A stretch of DNA of 64,000 bases from positions 13,038 through 77,037 of the forward strand of contig NZ_JOIU01000033.1 in assembly GCF_000720135.1 (NCBI RefSeq), read 5' to 3'. Origin of the DNA: Streptomyces sp. NRRL S-1022. GTDB taxonomy: Bacteria; Actinomycetota; Actinomycetes; Streptomycetales; Streptomycetaceae. Each line of letters opens with the position of its first letter. The stretch's first letter is position 1. Under the pieces are notes generated by a model. It was given only the letters and a program-made list of their open reading frames with translations, did not search any database and was not told where the DNA came from. This document shows positions 40,380 to 47,874 of this stretch, piece after piece. The translations under genes and the position numbers were made by a program.

Positions 40380-41369
40380 TCACTCGCAGGCGGCGAACTC
40401 GCGCATGCCCTCCGCGAAGCCGACCTCCGGCTTCCAGCCCAGGTCGCTGCGCAGCCGCGCGGAGTCGGCCGTGATGTGCCGTACGTCCCCCAGGCGGTAC
40501 TCCCCGGTGATCACCGGCGCGGGACCGCCGTGCGCGCCGGCCAGCGCGCGGGCCATCTCCCCGACGGTGTGCGGCTCGCCGCTTCCGGTGTTGTACGCGG
40601 TGAGCAAGCCCGGGGCGCAACGGGCCTCCAGCGCCACGGCGTTGGCGGCGGCGACGTCCCGCACGTGCACGAAGTCCCGGCGCTGCCTCCCGTCCTCGAA
40701 CACCCGGGGCGCCTCGCCCCGGGCGAGCGCGGACCGGAAGAAGGAGGCGACACCGGCGTACGGGGTGTCACGGGGCATCCGGGGCCCGTACACGTTGTGG
40801 TAGCGCAGCGACACGGCGGACCCGCCCGTCGACCGGGCCCAGGCCGCGGCCAGGTGTTCCTGCGCGAGCTTGGTCGTGGCGTACACGTTGCGCGGATCGG
40901 CCGGCGCGTCCTCGCCGACCAGACCCGGAACGAGCTCCGCACCGCACACCGGGCACCTCGGCTCGAACCGCCCCGCGTCCAGGTCGGCGACCGTCCGCGG
41001 GCCCGGCCGTACGACCCCGTCGCGCGGGCAGGCGTACCGCCCCTCGCCGTACACCACCATCGACCCGGCCAGCACCAGGTGCCGTACCCCCGCCTCCGCC
41101 ATGGCGGCGAGCAGGACGGCGGTGCCCAGGTCGTTGCGGGAGACGTACTCCACCGCGTCCCCGAACCCCGTCCCCAGACCGACCATCGCGGCCTGGTGGC
41201 AGACGGCGTCCACCCCGGCCACGGCCCGGGCGACCGCCGCCGGATCGCGCACGTCCGCGCCCGGATCCGCCCGCACGTCGAAGACGACCGCCTCGTGCCC
41301 GCGCGCCGTCAGCGCCTCCACGACATGGGACCCGATGAACCCGGCACCGCCGGTGACCAGTACACGCAT
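40380..41369 (-). CDS. NAD-dependent nucleotide-sugar epimerase/dehydratase with CPxC insert
   Basis: Predicted 329 aa, extended SDR. NAD-binding VLVTGGAGFIGSHVVEAL, catalytic Ser103 in AGSMVVYGEG, Tyr163/Lys167 in NVYATTKLAQEH, then RYHNVYGPRMP and DFVHVRDVAAAN. Unusually it contains Cys114 and the CPVC pair (Cys139, Cys142) between Ser103 and Tyr163, a likely zinc- or iron-knuckle in the substrate region. ATG 41369 follows TAGCGT at 7 nt; leaderless. It probably supplies the sugar for the neighbouring glycosyltransferases. Confidence 0.88.
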   Translation of the reverse strand: MRVLVTGGAGFIGSHVVEALTARGHEAVVFDVRADPGADVRDPAAVARAVAGVDAVCHQAAMVGLGTGFGDAVEYVSRNDLGTAVLLAAMAEAGVRHLVLAGSMVVYGEGRYACPRDGVVRPGPRTVADLDAGRFEPRCPVCGAELVPGLVGEDAPADPRNVYATTKLAQEHLAAAWARSTGGSAVSLRYHNVYGPRMPRDTPYAGVASFFRSALARGEAPRVFEDGRQRRDFVHVRDVAAANAVALEARCAPGLLTAYNTGSGEPHTVGEMARALAGAHGGPAPVITGEYRLGDVRHITADSARLRSDLGWKPEVGFAEGMREFAACE

Positions 41370-41474
41370 GCGCCCAACGCTAGGCCCGCCCCGGCGCCGC
41401 GCCACCCGGCCGCGCCCACACGTCACGGCTCCGTAAGGCCGGGCCGCTGCCGGGCCGGGTGGCGGGCTCCGGTC

Positions 41475-42689
41475 TCACCAGGTGACCGGCAGGCTGACCG
41501 GGAAGCGGCGGATGGTGCCGGTGTCCCAGCGGACCGCGTCGGGGGGGACGTCGAGGCGCAGACCGGGGAAGCGGGCCAGCAGGCCGGTGACCGCGCTGTC
41601 CAGCTCCGCCCGGGCCAGCGGTGCGGCGAGGCAGTGGTGCCCGCCCCAGCCGAACGTCATGTGCGGGTGCACCGGCCGGGCCAGGTCGAGCCTGTGCGGG
41701 TCCGGGAAGACGGCCGGGTCGCGGTTGGCCGCCAGGTAGGACACGTGCACGTAGTCGCCGGCGCTGATGGCGGTGCCCTCGATCTCCGCGTCCTCCAGCG
41801 CGATCCGCGGGATGCCCACGCCCTTGCGGAAGGGGATGAACCGCAGCAGCTCCTCCAGCGCGCCGGGGAACCGCTCGGGCTCGCGCGCGAGCGCGGCGCA
41901 CTCCTCGGGCCGGGTCAGCAGCAGATAGGCGATGTTGCTGATCTGGCAGGTCGCGGTGTCGTTGCCGCTCAGGATCAGCGTCACCGCCAGCACTGCCAGC
42001 TCGTCGTCGCTCAGCGGTTCCTCGCCCTCCGGCACCTCGGCCGTGGCCATAGCGCTCAGCAGGTCCTCACCCGGCGCGGTCCGCCGGGCCGGGATCAGTT
42101 CGGCGAAGTACTTGCGCAGGCGGGCCTTGGCGTCGGCCGCGTCCTGCCGGGCGTCCGGGGAGGTGGCCAGCAGCCGCATGGTCCAGTCCCGCAGCTGATC
42201 GCGGTCGGCCTCGGGGACGGCGAGCAGCTCGCAGATCGTCAGGTGGGGCAGCGGCACCGACAGGTGCGTCACCAGATCGGCGGGCGGCCCCGCCTCGGCC
42301 ATCCGCGTGAGCAGCCCGGCCACCACCCTGTCCACGGCCGGCCGCATCGCCGCCACCCGCTCCCGGGTGAACGCCTGGGCCGTCACATGCCGCAGACGGG
42401 TGACGTGCGGCGGATCCGTCACGTTGATCGACTCCGGTGACACGATGGGCTCGGGCGTCATCCGCGGATAGTCGCGCCCGACGATCGCCGCCCGGCTGAA
42501 GCGGGGATCGCACGTCACCTGGCGCACTCCGGCGAAGCTGGTCACCAGCCACGCCTCCGCCTCGCCGTAGGGCAGCCGGATCCGGCTGACCGGCCCGTGC
42601 TGCGCCAGCGAGGCCAGCGAGGGGTCGAACTCCAGCGCGTCGGCGAAGTCGAAGGGGCAGTGCGGCACTGCCGGGTCCTGGAACGACAT
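41475..42689 (-). CDS. Cytochrome P450
   Basis: Predicted 404 aa. The heme loop FGWGGHHCLAAPLARAE has the thiolate Cys353, the ExxR is Glu280-Arg283 (ALEELLRF), and the I-helix oxygen-activation motif is LILSGNDTATC, where the usual acidic residue-Thr pair is D-T. The sequence belongs to bacterial class I P450s of the CYP105/107 style. No ferredoxin gene is adjacent, so redox partners are elsewhere. GGGAGG precedes ATG 42689. Confidence 0.93.
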   Translation of the reverse strand: MSFQDPAVPHCPFDFADALEFDPSLASLAQHGPVSRIRLPYGEAEAWLVTSFAGVRQVTCDPRFSRAAIVGRDYPRMTPEPIVSPESINVTDPPHVTRLRHVTAQAFTRERVAAMRPAVDRVVAGLLTRMAEAGPPADLVTHLSVPLPHLTICELLAVPEADRDQLRDWTMRLLATSPDARQDAADAKARLRKYFAELIPARRTAPGEDLLSAMATAEVPEGEEPLSDDELAVLAVTLILSGNDTATCQISNIAYLLLTRPEECAALAREPERFPGALEELLRFIPFRKGVGIPRIALEDAEIEGTAISAGDYVHVSYLAANRDPAVFPDPHRLDLARPVHPHMTFGWGGHHCLAAPLARAELDSAVTGLLARFPGLRLDVPPDAVRWDTGTIRRFPVSLPVTW

Positions 42690-42828
42690 ACAGCCTCCCG
42701 GACAACGATGTCAGGCGGCCCTGGAAGAGGTCGCCCCGTCCACTATGCGGTAGACCGGGCGACCTCGCAGCCCGGCGGCTCCCGGACGGGGTCGGGGCCG
42801 GTCCGCCGGACCGGGGCGGCTGCCGTAC

Positions 42829-43050
42829 CACGCGCCGCAGTCCGCAGACCACGCTCAGCCGGGACTGGGTCCACCACCGGTCGTCCGGTTCCCACAGGCC
42901 GGCGTCCGGCCGCGTCCAGTCGCGCGCCACCGCGCCGACCGCGACCGTGACCGCCTGTTCTGCCTCCCGGGTAGAGCCGGTCGTGGTGCGCGGCCGCGGC
43001 GGACAACTGGAGTGCTTCACCGAACGCGTCGAGCTGGAACTGCTCGGCCG
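42829..43050 (-). pseudogene. Remnant of a glycoside hydrolase family 15 gene, frameshifted
   Basis: Two frames of the minus strand give adjoining GH15 pieces: FQLDAFGEALQLSAAAAHHD in one, then AVTVAVGAVARDWTRPDAG and LWEPDDRWWTQSRLSVVCGL in another. These match the conserved (QLD-x-[FY]-GE) and (W-x-x-PDAGIWE-x-x-x-RxWTHSRL) blocks of glucoamylase/trehalase-like proteins. The rest of the about 600-residue enzyme is gone. No start or reading frame survives. Confidence 0.7.
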
Positions 43051-43069
43051 CCTTGTTCCCTTGTGCAGG

Positions 43070-43370
43070 CCGGCGCCGACTGACCGGCCGCCCCTGCCCG
43101 CTCGGCTCCAGCCCCGGTCCCTCGACGCCCTCCCGGACGGAGCGGACGGGGAGATGCCCGCGTGCGCCGAGACGCCGGGGGCCCGGGACCGACGCGTCGA
43201 AGCGGCCGCCGAACGGGCGGACACCGTGCGGGCCCTGCCGGAGTTTCCCGAGCGCGAACGCCGCATCCTGCTGCCGCGCTTCTCCCACGACCGGACGCAG
43301 CAGCGGATCGCGCAGGCCGTGGGTGTCTCGCGGATGGCCCCGAGCCCCTTGCGGCACGTGACCGCCGCGC
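43070..43370 (+). pseudogene. Remnant of a SigB/SigF-family sigma factor, region 4 only
   Basis: In frame within a longer open stretch, SLDALPDGADGEMPAC is followed by RALPEFPERERRILLPRFSH and DRTQQRIAQAVGVSRMAPSP. This is the region 3/4 helix-turn-helix of stress/sporulation sigma factors (LPxRERRIL-x-LRF-x-x-x-x-TQ-x-x-IA-x-x-VG-x-SxMHxSRL), with the recognition helix damaged (MAPSPL for MHVSRL). Regions 2 and 1 are missing. It overlaps no intact gene; the 43371-43534 gap holds nothing recognisable. Confidence 0.65.
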
Positions 43371-43534
43371 ACCGGCGGACGGCCCCGCCGCGCTTCCGGC
43401 CGTGGGGACCGCCGAGAAGGCCCCCGGACCCGCCGGGGCGCCGGCGAGAGGAACGCGCGCGGAGAGGGTTTACGCGGGACGGCCGGGGGTCACACAGTGT
43501 CGATGCCAGAGGTACGCGTCCGAGGGAGCAGGTC

Positions 43535-43819
43535 ATGACGCTGGTCGCCGGCCATGTACGGCAACGCCTGCGGGAGTGGGGGATCGCGCGGGTGCACGGC
43601 TGTCCCGGCGACGGGACCGACGGGATGCCGGGCGCTTTCGACCGTGCGGAGGGGCAGCCGGAGCCGGTCGGGTCACGGCACGAGGTGACGGCCGCGTTCA
43701 TGGCCAGGCGGCCCGTACACGACCCGGAGAGGGCGGGCATCGCAGCGAAGGGCGTACGGCAGAAGCTCACCGAGGTCGTCACCGAGGTCGTGGAGCACCT
43801 GCCGGGACGGCACCCATGA
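43535..43819 (+). pseudogene. TPP-dependent enzyme with a large in-frame internal deletion
   Basis: The 94-residue frame begins VAGHVRQRLREWGIARVHGC and PGDGTDGMPGAFDRAEG and SRHEVTAAFMA, the first about 57 residues of acetolactate synthase/pyruvate oxidase-type enzymes, then jumps directly to RRPVHDPERAGIAAKGVRQK, LTEV, the family's C-terminal end. About 500 central residues, including the TPP-binding domain, are lost. The conserved Glu region is RHEVTAAFMA instead of RHEExAAFMA. GGAGCAGG precedes the ATG and the stop overlaps the next start (ATGA), so the stub may still be translated and may couple translation of the enolase gene. Confidence 0.75.
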
Positions 43820-44964
43820 GCGGTGAGGGGCCCGGCGCGGACCTCGCCGCCTGCCGGATCGACGCGGTCGACGTGCACGCCTTCGAGGTGCCGACCGACG
43901 GCCCGGACGGCAAGGAGGAGGACGGGACGCTGGAGTGGGACTCCACCACCATGGTTCTGGTGCGGGTGCACGCCGGCGGGCGTACGGGGATCGGTTACAC
44001 CTACGGCGACGTGTCGGTCGCCTCGTTCGCCGACTCCGCGCTCGCGGACGTCGTCCGGGGGCGGAGTGCCGCCTCGCCCTCGGCGCTCTGGCACCTGATG
44101 GGCCGGCGGATCCGCAACGCCGGGCGGCCCGGAGTCGGTGCCATGGCGGTCTCCGCCGTGGACGTGGCCCTCTGGGACCTCAAGGCGCGGCTGCTGGAAC
44201 TGCCGCTCGTCCACGTCCTGCCCGCCTTCCACGAGCGGGTGCCGGTCTACGGTAGCGGAGGCTTCACCAACTACTCCCTTGACCGCCTCACCGGGCAGCT
44301 CACCGGCTGGGTGGAACAAGGCATCCCGCGCGTCAAGCTCAAGACCTCCCGCCATCCCGAACGCGACCCGCAACGGCTGACGGCCGTACGCAGGGCCATC
44401 GGCGACGAACCGGAGATCTTCACCGACGCCAACGGGGCACTGGGCCGTAAACAGGCCCTGTACTGGGCCCGCCGCTTCCACGACGACTGGGACGTGCGGT
44501 GGTTCGAGGAACCCGTCAGCTCCGCCGACCTGGAGGGACTGCGCATGCTGTGCGAGCGGGGCCCCGAGCGGCTGGAGATCGCGGCAGGCGAGTACGCGTA
44601 CACCACCCGGGACTTCGTCAATCTCGTCGAAGGACCCTCGGTGGACTGCCTCCAGGCCGACGTCACCCGCGGCGGGGGCATCACCGGTGTGCTGGAGGTG
44701 GCCGGCCTGGCGGCGGCGCACCACCTGGACCTGTCCGCCCACTGCGCGCCGGCCGTCTCGGCCCACGCGTTCTGCGCCGTGCGCCGGCTGCGGCACCTGG
44801 AGTACTTCCACGACCACGTGCGAGTCGAGCGCCTGCTGTTCGACGGCACGCTGTCACCCGACGGCGGCGCCCTGCGGCCCGACCCCGGCCGCCCCGGCCT
44901 CGGTCTGGAGGTCAAGTGGCCGGACGCCGAGCGCTATCGGGTGTACGGACGACAGACCGCCTGA
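43816..44964 (+). CDS. Enolase-superfamily (mandelate racemase/muconate lactonizing type) enzyme
   Basis: Predicted 382 aa. Catalytic KxK is VKLKTSRHP, the metal ligands are in FTDANGAL (Asp), WFEEPVSSADLEGL (Glu) and IAAGEYAYT (Glu), and SAHCAPAVSAHAFCAV carries the second-barrel base region. This is the sugar-acid dehydratase/racemase layout, substrate unknown. ATG 43816 overlaps the stop of the TPP-enzyme stub. Neighbouring GH15 and TPP-enzyme remnants suggest it once belonged to a carbohydrate utilisation island. Confidence 0.88.
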   Translation: MSGEGPGADLAACRIDAVDVHAFEVPTDGPDGKEEDGTLEWDSTTMVLVRVHAGGRTGIGYTYGDVSVASFADSALADVVRGRSAASPSALWHLMGRRIRNAGRPGVGAMAVSAVDVALWDLKARLLELPLVHVLPAFHERVPVYGSGGFTNYSLDRLTGQLTGWVEQGIPRVKLKTSRHPERDPQRLTAVRRAIGDEPEIFTDANGALGRKQALYWARRFHDDWDVRWFEEPVSSADLEGLRMLCERGPERLEIAAGEYAYTTRDFVNLVEGPSVDCLQADVTRGGGITGVLEVAGLAAAHHLDLSAHCAPAVSAHAFCAVRRLRHLEYFHDHVRVERLLFDGTLSPDGGALRPDPGRPGLGLEVKWPDAERYRVYGRQTA

Positions 44965-45077
44965 CCAGGCTCGCCAAGGAGAGTCATCCGCCGCGTCATG
45001 CAGCGCGTCCTCACACTGACCACCGCCATCTGGCACGACGACCGGAGCGGACAGCCCGTCCTGCGCTCACGGACCGC

Positions 45078-45239
45078 CTACACAGTCTTGCCCTCGGGCA
45101 TCCGGATGAACACCAGAGTGGGCGGCATCTGGCGGGCCCGGACCTCCTCGACGGCCGGCTCCCAGGAACCGATCTCGACCCTGCCCTGGTTTCCGCGCGC
45201 CCAACGGCACCGGATCTTGTAGGGGTGGGGGCCGCCCAT
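45078..45239 (-). CDS. Small hypothetical protein
   Basis: Predicted 53 aa, beginning GGPHPYKIRCRWARGNQGRV and ending PPTLVFIRMPEGKTV. It is protein-like in composition and has high G/C at third positions, but no family was recognised and no good ribosome-binding site precedes ATG 45239. The opposite strand is also open here. It lies alone between the enolase-family gene and the cyclophilin gene. Confidence 0.45.
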   Translation of the reverse strand: MGGPHPYKIRCRWARGNQGRVEIGSWEPAVEEVRARQMPPTLVFIRMPEGKTV

Positions 45240-45356
45240 CCCACGAGGCCGAAGGCTGGGAGGCGGATGTGGCTTGCGGACGGGTTCTCGCCCGCCGGGC
45301 CGCGCTTTAGAATCCGACCGCTCCGAAATCTGACGATCTTTTGGAGGGTGTGCAGG

Positions 45357-46082
45357 ATGAACCGAACTCTCATGACCGCATTGGCGGCAGCAGCGTTGGT
45401 CGTGTCCGGGGGCGGCACCACCGCCTCCGCTTCCGATGCCCCGCCGCGAACCACGCACGGTCCTTGCCAGTACACCCAGACACCGGACGAGCCGGCGGCG
45501 CGGCCGGTTCCCCTGCCGCCCGACCCGCGGCACACCCCCGGTCACGGCACGGTCGACATGGCTGTCCCGACCAGCCAGGGCCCGCTCCCGCTGCGTCTGG
45601 ACCGGGCGAAGGCGCCGTGCACCGTCCAGAGCTTCGCGCACCTGGCGCGACACCGGTTCTACGACCGTACGGTGTGCCATCGGCTGACGGCGTATCCGAC
45701 GCTGAAGGTCCTGCAGTGCGGCGACCCGACCGGCACCGGCGAGGGTGGGCCGGGGTACAAGTTCAAGGACGAGCTGCCGGTGGACCTGCCGCCGGCACCG
45801 AGCGATCCGACCGGCGTCCGTCGCCTTTACGGGCGCGGTTTGCTGGCGATGGCCAACGCCGGCCCGAACACGAACGGTTCGCAGTTCTTCGTCGTCTACG
45901 GCGACTCCGCGCTGCGACCGAACTACACAGTGTTCGGCACGGTCGGTACCGCCGGCCTGAAGACGCTCGACAAGATCGCTGCCGGCGGTATCGAGCCGAC
46001 CACCCAGGACCCGGCGCCCGTCGACGGCACGCCCGTCCTGCGGACCGAGTTGCTCAGCGTCCGGCCGTCCTGCCGGCCCTGA
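45357..46082 (+). CDS. Secreted cyclophilin-type peptidyl-prolyl isomerase
   Basis: Predicted 241 aa. N-terminal signal peptide MNRTLMTALAAAALVVSGGG with a likely cut after ASA, then a cyclophilin fold: QSFAHLARHRFYDRTVCHRL, GDPTGTGEGGPGYKFKDELP, GLLAMANAGPNTNGSQFFVV and YTVFGTV. Catalytic Arg is CHRL, a Cys-bearing variant of FHRV, and QFF is intact. GGAGGGTGTGCAGG precedes ATG 45357. Secreted cyclophilins assist folding of exported proteins. Confidence 0.92.
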   Translation: MNRTLMTALAAAALVVSGGGTTASASDAPPRTTHGPCQYTQTPDEPAARPVPLPPDPRHTPGHGTVDMAVPTSQGPLPLRLDRAKAPCTVQSFAHLARHRFYDRTVCHRLTAYPTLKVLQCGDPTGTGEGGPGYKFKDELPVDLPPAPSDPTGVRRLYGRGLLAMANAGPNTNGSQFFVVYGDSALRPNYTVFGTVGTAGLKTLDKIAAGGIEPTTQDPAPVDGTPVLRTELLSVRPSCRP

Positions 46083-46097
46083 TGAACTGTGGTGCGG

Positions 46098-46370
46098 TCA
46101 CCGTGGGTCCAGCTGTGTGCCGGGTCTCACGGTGATGTGGAACCGTGAACCGTCACGGAAGTCCGCCCACGCGTAGGGGGTTGCGTGGCGATCGACGGTG
46201 GGCGCTGCGTCAGCATTGGGCAACTCCTCGATGAGCGCGACACCGAGCAGCGCGTGCTCCGCGAGGTGCTGCATCAGGTCCAGGAAGGCACTGCCGAGTC
46301 GCCGAAGAACTGCATGGCAGGCTGGGGGAACGAGACAGCGGCCCCGCTCGGAGCCACCCGCAGGTTGCAT
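46098..46370 (-). CDS. Hypothetical protein, possibly truncated
   Basis: Up to 90 residues. The segment AFLDLMQHLAEHALLGVALI, EELPNADAAPTVDRHATPYA and WADFRDGSRFHITVRPGTQL has real protein character and high third-position G/C. No family was recognised. The start is uncertain: ATG 46370 is the longest likely, but ATG at the QHLAEH position is possible. It is antisense to the spacer before the thioesterase gene. Confidence 0.4.
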   Translation of the reverse strand: MQPAGGSERGRCLVPPACHAVLRRLGSAFLDLMQHLAEHALLGVALIEELPNADAAPTVDRHATPYAWADFRDGSRFHITVRPGTQLDPR

Positions 46371-46421
46371 CAGCGGCCCCCGTGCCAGCCGCCCCCCCCA
46401 ACACACAGGAAGATCCCTCTC

Positions 46422-46829
46422 GTGAAGAAGTACACCTATGCCCTCCCCTTGCGATGGGCGGACGCGGACGCGTACGGGCACGTCAACAACGCTCTCTTCC
46501 CCCGGTACATGGAGGAGGCGAGGACCCGGATGTTCCAGGAGATGCTGCCAACCGACGAGGCCGGCCGCCGCCATCACGCCTTCGTGGTCAGCCGCTCGAT
46601 CGTTGACTATCGCGCCCCCCTGTCCTACCGCGAGGAGCCCGTGGACGTGGACGTCAGGGTCATCGCCTGCCGGGGGGCGAGGCTGGAACTCGCCTACGAA
46701 ATCCGTGATGCGGACCATCTGTATGCCGAGGCCACGACCTTGATGGCCGCCTACAACCTGGAAACCGGCAGGCCGCGCCGGATCTCTCAGGCCGAGCTGG
46801 ACTTCCTGGCTCGCTACACCGAGTCCTGA
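46422..46829 (+). CDS. 4-hydroxybenzoyl-CoA thioesterase-type hotdog protein
   Basis: Predicted 135 aa. PLRWADADAYGHVNNALFPRY is the 4HBT signature with the catalytic Asp (WADxDxxGHVNN), followed by EEARTRMFQEM and VDYRAPLSYREEPVDVDVRV. It cleaves an acyl-CoA thioester of unknown chain. GTG 46422 is used: AGGAAG is 9 nt upstream; the frame upstream has different character. A terminator hairpin follows it. Confidence 0.88.
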   Translation: MKKYTYALPLRWADADAYGHVNNALFPRYMEEARTRMFQEMLPTDEAGRRHHAFVVSRSIVDYRAPLSYREEPVDVDVRVIACRGARLELAYEIRDADHLYAEATTLMAAYNLETGRPRRISQAELDFLARYTES

Positions 46830-46859
46830 ACCACTGCGTTGCCTCTGCATGCACGCCAG

Positions 46860-46885
46860 CCCCGGCTGACGACGTCCAGCCGGGG
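46860..46885. terminator. Bidirectional terminator hairpin
   Basis: CCCCGGCTG (46860-46868) pairs with CAGCCGGGG (46877-46885) across an 8-base loop, between the thioesterase and the convergent GNAT-MazG gene. Confidence 0.65.
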
Positions 46886-46972
46886 ACCATGCGTCTCTGA
46901 CCACTCTGCGTCACTGCTCGGAGAGGCGGCTGGGCACTGCCAAGGAGCGGGCAGCACGGTGGCAGGGCCGTG

Positions 46973-47809
46973 TCAGCGAAGCACCTCGTCGCTGGAATCC
47001 TGTGCCGGAAGGAACTTCACGGCTTTTCGTGCCAGGACGGCAGTGAAGTATTCACGTGCGTCTGGACGCAGTCGCGCCAGGGCGACCATGCCGGTGATGA
47101 TGGCGTCGGCCACCTCGTCCTGAACGTCCGTCCACGTGTGGCTGTGCCCTTTTCGCGGATTGGTGCCCCGGGCGCCGATGACGGCCTGTGCAGCCTCGCC
47201 CACCTCTTCGGCGAGCTTGAGCACTTGCAGGGTCCATTGCTCCTCTGGTGCGAGTCCGTTCTCGCTGTCGAGGCGGCTGAACGTGCCAGCCAGACGCAGG
47301 ATGGTGCCCCAGTCGTCGGTCGCGGCGCCGCACCTGTTCTGACCGTGGGATTGCGGAGGCAGTGCGGTTCTGCGCATGAGCGCCGGATCGCTGACGAATC
47401 CGAGTCCCTCGTACAGGGGTCTGGATTCGTCACTGGCGTGCAGTTCAAAGAGGGTGACGCCTTCCTGACCCAGATCGTCTAGGAGTGCAGTGAGGGCGGC
47501 CTTGGCGTAGCCACGGCGTCGGTGGTCGGGTCGGGTGGCCACAGCCTGGATGCGTGCGGACAGTCCCTTTGGGTACCGCGGGGCGGGCAGTACGGGGCTG
47601 ACGAGGGCCAGGGCGCAGGTGGCGACTCCTCCCTCCGGTGCGTCCACGACGTAGGCCCGGGCGTCGCCACGAGGCCGGAGTCGTTCGGCCAGCTGGTCTC
47701 GGCAGAGGGAGAGCCAGACCGAGTCGAGCGGTTGGGAGAGGATCAGTTCGGATCGCAGGCGGGTGATGGCTTCGGCGTCGGCGGGCAGGGCGCGGCGTGG
47801 AGTGGTCAT
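46973..47809 (-). CDS. GNAT acetyltransferase fused to MazG-like pyrophosphohydrolase
   Basis: Predicted 278 aa. Residues 1 to about 165 are a GNAT domain with the acetyl-CoA loop VATRPDHRRRGYAKAALTAL and the C-terminal HASDESRPLYEGLGF. Residues about 175-272 are a MazG-like domain: GLAPEEQWTLQVLKLAEEVG, EAAQAVIGARGTNPRKGHSH and DVQDEVADAIITGMVALARL, with the E-x-x-E/E-x-x-D metal helix pairs. The latter hydrolyses (d)NTPs or related pyrophosphates. The two activities are usually separate genes. AAGGA lies 8 nt upstream. It is last in the minus-strand operon starting near 52.8 kb. Confidence 0.85.
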   Translation of the reverse strand: MTTPRRALPADAEAITRLRSELILSQPLDSVWLSLCRDQLAERLRPRGDARAYVVDAPEGGVATCALALVSPVLPAPRYPKGLSARIQAVATRPDHRRRGYAKAALTALLDDLGQEGVTLFELHASDESRPLYEGLGFVSDPALMRRTALPPQSHGQNRCGAATDDWGTILRLAGTFSRLDSENGLAPEEQWTLQVLKLAEEVGEAAQAVIGARGTNPRKGHSHTWTDVQDEVADAIITGMVALARLRPDAREYFTAVLARKAVKFLPAQDSSDEVLR

Positions 47810-47874
47810 GGGTTGGTCCTTGTAGAGGGCCACGGTCTGGTTGTCGGCGCGGTCCTGCCCGTCCAGGGAGCGGG

